Positions 4,867-7,105 of a stretch of DNA of 7,105 nt are shown piece after piece (the first letter of the stretch is position 1; every line of letters starts with the position of its first letter). The position numbers were made by a program, and so were the translations under genes. The DNA lies in assembly GCA_030611905.1 (NCBI GenBank), contig JAUWOX010000053.1:1-7105 (forward strand), in the 5' to 3' direction. Under the pieces are notes generated by a model. The model saw only the letters and a program-made list of their open reading frames with translations. It made no database searches and had not been told where the DNA came from. The stretch comes from a bacterium. Its GTDB lineage: Bacteria > Patescibacteriota > JABMPQ01 > JAQVVF01.

Positions 4867-4879
4867 CTAGTCTTTTTTT
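4855..4879 (+). terminator. Hairpin terminator shared by two convergent genes, enclosing both stop codons
   Basis: AAGACTAG (4855-4862) pairs perfectly with CTAGTCTT (4867-4874) around CTAA, followed by five T (4875-4879) on the plus strand. The loop holds most of the TAA stop of the plus gene, and the right arm holds the TAG stop of the minus gene. On the minus strand the hairpin is followed by AAGGCTTTT, so termination there is weaker. Confidence 0.88.
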
Positions 4880-5751
4880 AATTGCTTAAATACCAAAGTC
4901 CAAACCGTGTAATCAAAAACAGTCAAAAGAGTCCGAATTGATATAGAAATAGCAAATAATAATAATATCCCTAATAATGCAGGAAAAAGCGCTCCAATCA
5001 AACCGGCTACAGCAAAAGCTAATCCAGTCAAAAAAATCATTGGTATTCCAATAATCAGCAATGCAGTCAGCATTGCTATTCCTACTAAAAGACTAATTCC
5101 TATTAAAATCAAGGCGATCAAAATTGTTGGCCCAAGATTCTTTTTAATCATTACAAAACTCAATTTAATACTCTCAAAAATTCCCTTTCTGGCAATAACA
5201 ATATATCTCTGGGCATATTTGAGTATTAGGCTGAACAAAACAATTTCTGGAATTAAAATTAGTAAAGCTAATAATAAAAGCACAACAGCTCTTAACCATA
5301 ATTTGTAAACAAACAAAAGAACAACTGGTCCCCCTAGAATTAGAACAGACAAGAAAATAATAATTCCAATCAACAGGCTCAATCCCAGCATTCTCCAAAA
5401 ATACGTCTTGCCAATTATGAAACCATCTTTCATTCCAGTTGATTCTCCTCTGTCAATTTTATTAACACAACCTATCAAAGCGCTTTGCGAAAAAATCGAT
5501 AGAATCCAAAATGCCAGAAAAAGTAAAAAAAGAAAAACCAAAATTATCAAAATCAAGATCCAATTTATAATGACAAAATCGCCTATGCCTTCAGCAATTT
5601 TTGGAAATTGATCTCCCATTCCTTGTGAAGAAAAATTAAGATTAAAATTAATCCCACCAGAAGTCAGGGCTACTAAAAACCCAAAAAGCCAAAGAAATTT
5701 ATGCTTAATAGTAATTTGATAAGCGCGTTTGAGAATTTTGAGATAGTCCAT
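4867..5751 (-). CDS. Polytopic membrane protein (about six helices), unknown function
   Basis: A 294-residue very hydrophobic protein with about six membrane helices: roughly 18-32, 59-88, 119-148, 152-178, 208-236 and 239-272. Features seen: an N-terminal amphipathic segment with KHKFLWLFGFLVAL (16-29), a polar loop NKIDRGESTGMKDGF (97-111), TYFWRM, and KYAQRYIVIARKGIFESIKLSF (178-199) before the last helix pair. This layout recalls unnamed CPR membrane families and the loosely related GPDPase_memb/DUF4013-type proteins, but I cannot assign a name or activity. Transcription likely starts from TGTTATAAT at 5776-5784, giving a short AT-rich leader with no SD. The family-like N-terminus supports this ATG. 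It lies between the shared hairpin and the ftsH terminator, so it is probably its own unit. Confidence 0.85.
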   Translation of the reverse strand: MDYLKILKRAYQITIKHKFLWLFGFLVALTSGGINFNLNFSSQGMGDQFPKIAEGIGDFVIINWILILIILVFLFLLFLAFWILSIFSQSALIGCVNKIDRGESTGMKDGFIIGKTYFWRMLGLSLLIGIIIFLSVLILGGPVVLLFVYKLWLRAVVLLLLALLILIPEIVLFSLILKYAQRYIVIARKGIFESIKLSFVMIKKNLGPTILIALILIGISLLVGIAMLTALLIIGIPMIFLTGLAFAVAGLIGALFPALLGILLLFAISISIRTLLTVFDYTVWTLVFKQLKKD

Positions 5752-5775
5752 GTGTTTAAATTAATTTATATTAAT

Positions 5776-5784
5776 ATTATAACA
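5776..5784 (-). promoter_or_regulatory. Extended -10 promoter of the six-helix membrane-protein gene
   Basis: The minus strand reads TGTTATAAT, identical to the element before the methyltransferase gene. No convincing -35 lies at 16-18 bases, since the T-tract of the ftsH terminator occupies that place. The predicted leader is under 25 bases and contains no SD. Confidence 0.65.
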
Positions 5785-5798
5785 TATCTCGCTTAATC

Positions 5799-5821
5799 AA
5801 AAAACCGCCTTTCGGCGGTTT
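5799..5821 (-). terminator. Intrinsic terminator of ftsH
   Basis: AAACCGCC (5802-5809) pairs with GGCGGTTT (5814-5821) over the loop TTTC (GAAA on the minus strand, a stable tetraloop). On the minus strand it runs into six T (5799-5804, partly in the stem). It starts 15 bases after the ftsH stop. A plus-strand TATTTTATT tail makes it potentially bidirectional. Confidence 0.9.
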
Positions 5822-5836
5822 ATTTTATTCAGCATT

Positions 5837-7105
5837 TTATTCTTTAATATCCTTTTGTGTTTTATCCTGCTCGGTCTTTACTACCGGAGAAGCCTTCTTC
5901 TTTTCCACTTGAGAACCATCCATTAACTTATTAAATTCCTCTTTTTCAATAACTTCATGATCCAAAAGCGCTTCAGATACTTTTTTTAATCTATCTTTAT
6001 TTTCCAAAATAGTTTCTTCTGCTTTTTTATATCCATTTTTAATAAATGTATGAACCGCTTCATCAATTTTGGCCGCCACTGCTTCTGAATAATCTCTCTG
6101 CTCCCCAATCTCTTTGCCTAAAAAGACTAACTCTTCTTTTTGTCCAAAAGTCATTGGGCCCAGATCAGACATACCGTATTCAGTCACTAGCTTCCTGGCG
6201 ATTTTAGTTGCTTCTCTCAAATCAGAAGTAGCTCCAGTAGTCACATCTCCAAATATAATTTCTTCAGCCGTATATCCTCCCAACATTACACTTAAGTCAT
6301 CCAAAAATTGCTTCTTAGCTTGAAAATGCCTCTCTTTTTCAGGAAGTTTCAAAGTATAACCAGCCGCCTGCCCGCGTGAAATTATGGAAATCTTATGCAC
6401 GGGATCAGCATCGGGTAAAATATGAGAAATAATAGCATGGCCAGCTTCGTGATAGGCTGCAATTTTCTTCTCATCCTTATCTAACATAAAACTTTTCCGC
6501 TCTGGCCCCAGCATCACTTTTTCAATCGCTTCAGTACATTGATCCATGCCCACTGTCTTCTTTTCTTCACGTGCCGCTAAAATGGCCGCTTCGTTCATTA
6601 AATTTTTTAAATCAGCTCCGGAAAAGCCTGGAGTTCTTTGCGCCAAGACTTTCAAATCAACATCCTTGGCCAAAGGCTTGCCCTTAGAATGAATCTTTAA
6701 AATCTGCTCCCGCGATTTCATGTCAGGCAAATTTAAAATAACTCGTCTATCAAATCTCCCCGGCCTCAACAATGCTGGATCTAGAACATCGGGTCTATTA
6801 GTCGCCGCCATAACTACTACGCCAGAATTAGGTTCAAAACCATCCATCTCTGACAAAATTTGATTTAGAGTCTGCTCTCTTTCGTCATGAGAACCGCCTA
6901 AGCCAGCGCCTCGTTGTCTTCCCACGGCATCAATTTCATCTATAAATATTAAACATGGCGCAGTCTTTTTAGCTTTATTAAATAAATCTCGAACACGGCT
7001 AGCTCCTACACCAACAAACATTTCTACAAATTCAGAACCTGAAATACTATAAAACGGCACCTTGGCTTCATTGGAAACTGCTTTAGCTAATAAAGTTTTT
7101 CCAGT
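5837..7105 (-). CDS. ftsH: ATP-dependent zinc metalloprotease FtsH, C-terminal part
   Basis: The gene runs off the window's right edge. The 422 residues present begin inside Walker A (TGKTLLAKA), so the N-terminal membrane anchor and about 200 residues are missing. FtsH is a membrane-bound hexamer that unfolds and degrades membrane and regulatory proteins. In this fragment: pore loop MFVG (29-32), Walker B LIFIDEID with D56 and E57, the second region of homology with arginine fingers R114 and R117 in LLRPGRFDRR, then the zinc site HEAGH (H219, E220, H223) with the third ligand D295 in GATSDL. All key residues are intact. The C-terminus ends in a Lys/Glu-rich tail of about 30 residues. The reading frame is open to the last base, so no start is in view; the GTG about 15 codons in is not a start. 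A strong terminator follows. Confidence 0.97.
   Translation of the reverse strand, partial: TGKTLLAKAVSNEAKVPFYSISGSEFVEMFVGVGASRVRDLFNKAKKTAPCLIFIDEIDAVGRQRGAGLGGSHDEREQTLNQILSEMDGFEPNSGVVVMAATNRPDVLDPALLRPGRFDRRVILNLPDMKSREQILKIHSKGKPLAKDVDLKVLAQRTPGFSGADLKNLMNEAAILAAREEKKTVGMDQCTEAIEKVMLGPERKSFMLDKDEKKIAAYHEAGHAIISHILPDADPVHKISIISRGQAAGYTLKLPEKERHFQAKKQFLDDLSVMLGGYTAEEIIFGDVTTGATSDLREATKIARKLVTEYGMSDLGPMTFGQKEELVFLGKEIGEQRDYSEAVAAKIDEAVHTFIKNGYKKAEETILENKDRLKKVSEALLDHEVIEKEEFNKLMDGSQVEKKKASPVVKTEQDKTQKDIKE

Noticed and set aside
5174..5398. A 74-codon minus-strand frame inside the six-helix membrane-protein gene
   Set aside because: It overlaps a convincing membrane protein in another frame and has no SD or recognisable domain.

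Overview
The window reads as a chromosomal piece of an AT-rich bacterium with the style of the Patescibacteria (CPR), probably on the Parcubacteria side. This placement is inference. It rests on small single-domain proteins, an unusually short UvrD-type helicase, short AT-rich leaders often without a Shine-Dalgarno (SD) sequence, compact spacing, and AT-rich intergenic filler. TGA ends the helicase gene and TGG encodes Trp throughout, so the TGA=Gly recoding of some CPR lineages is not in use here.

Left block (38-1554, minus strand): a class I SAM-dependent methyltransferase, a YraN/UPF0102 nuclease-fold protein and a one-domain cupin, with about 50-base gaps and no terminator between them. 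They look like one transcription unit read from an extended -10 promoter at 1580-1588. The cupin also has its own very strong SD.

Centre (1588-2579): a self-contained unit encoding an unrecognised 266-residue protein with two membrane helices. It has a perfect TTGACA-17-TATAAT promoter, a strong SD and its own terminator. Its base composition is richer in GC than most neighbours. An exact 22-base direct repeat bounds it on both sides, and the right copy is the -35 half of the promoter of the following tRNA genes.

tRNA locus (2602-2859, plus strand): tRNA-Met(CAT), tRNA-Val(GAC), and a broken second copy of the Val tRNA 3' half carrying a 29-base near-palindrome. Each intact tRNA departs from consensus at a near-universal position (G55 in Met, C33 in Val). 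Two hairpins separate this locus from the convergent helicase gene.

Right block (2921-7105): a minimal UvrD/PcrA-like helicase without room for a 2B domain (minus), a four-helix small membrane protein (plus) divergent from it with overlapping promoters, a six-helix membrane protein (minus) that abuts the previous gene stop to stop over one hairpin, and the C-terminal two thirds of the membrane protease FtsH (minus), cut by the window edge.

There is no CRISPR array, recognised transposase or integrase, rRNA or complete known defence system. The part most worth attention is 1588-2825: a foreign-looking gene unit bounded by direct repeats and set against a disturbed tRNA locus.
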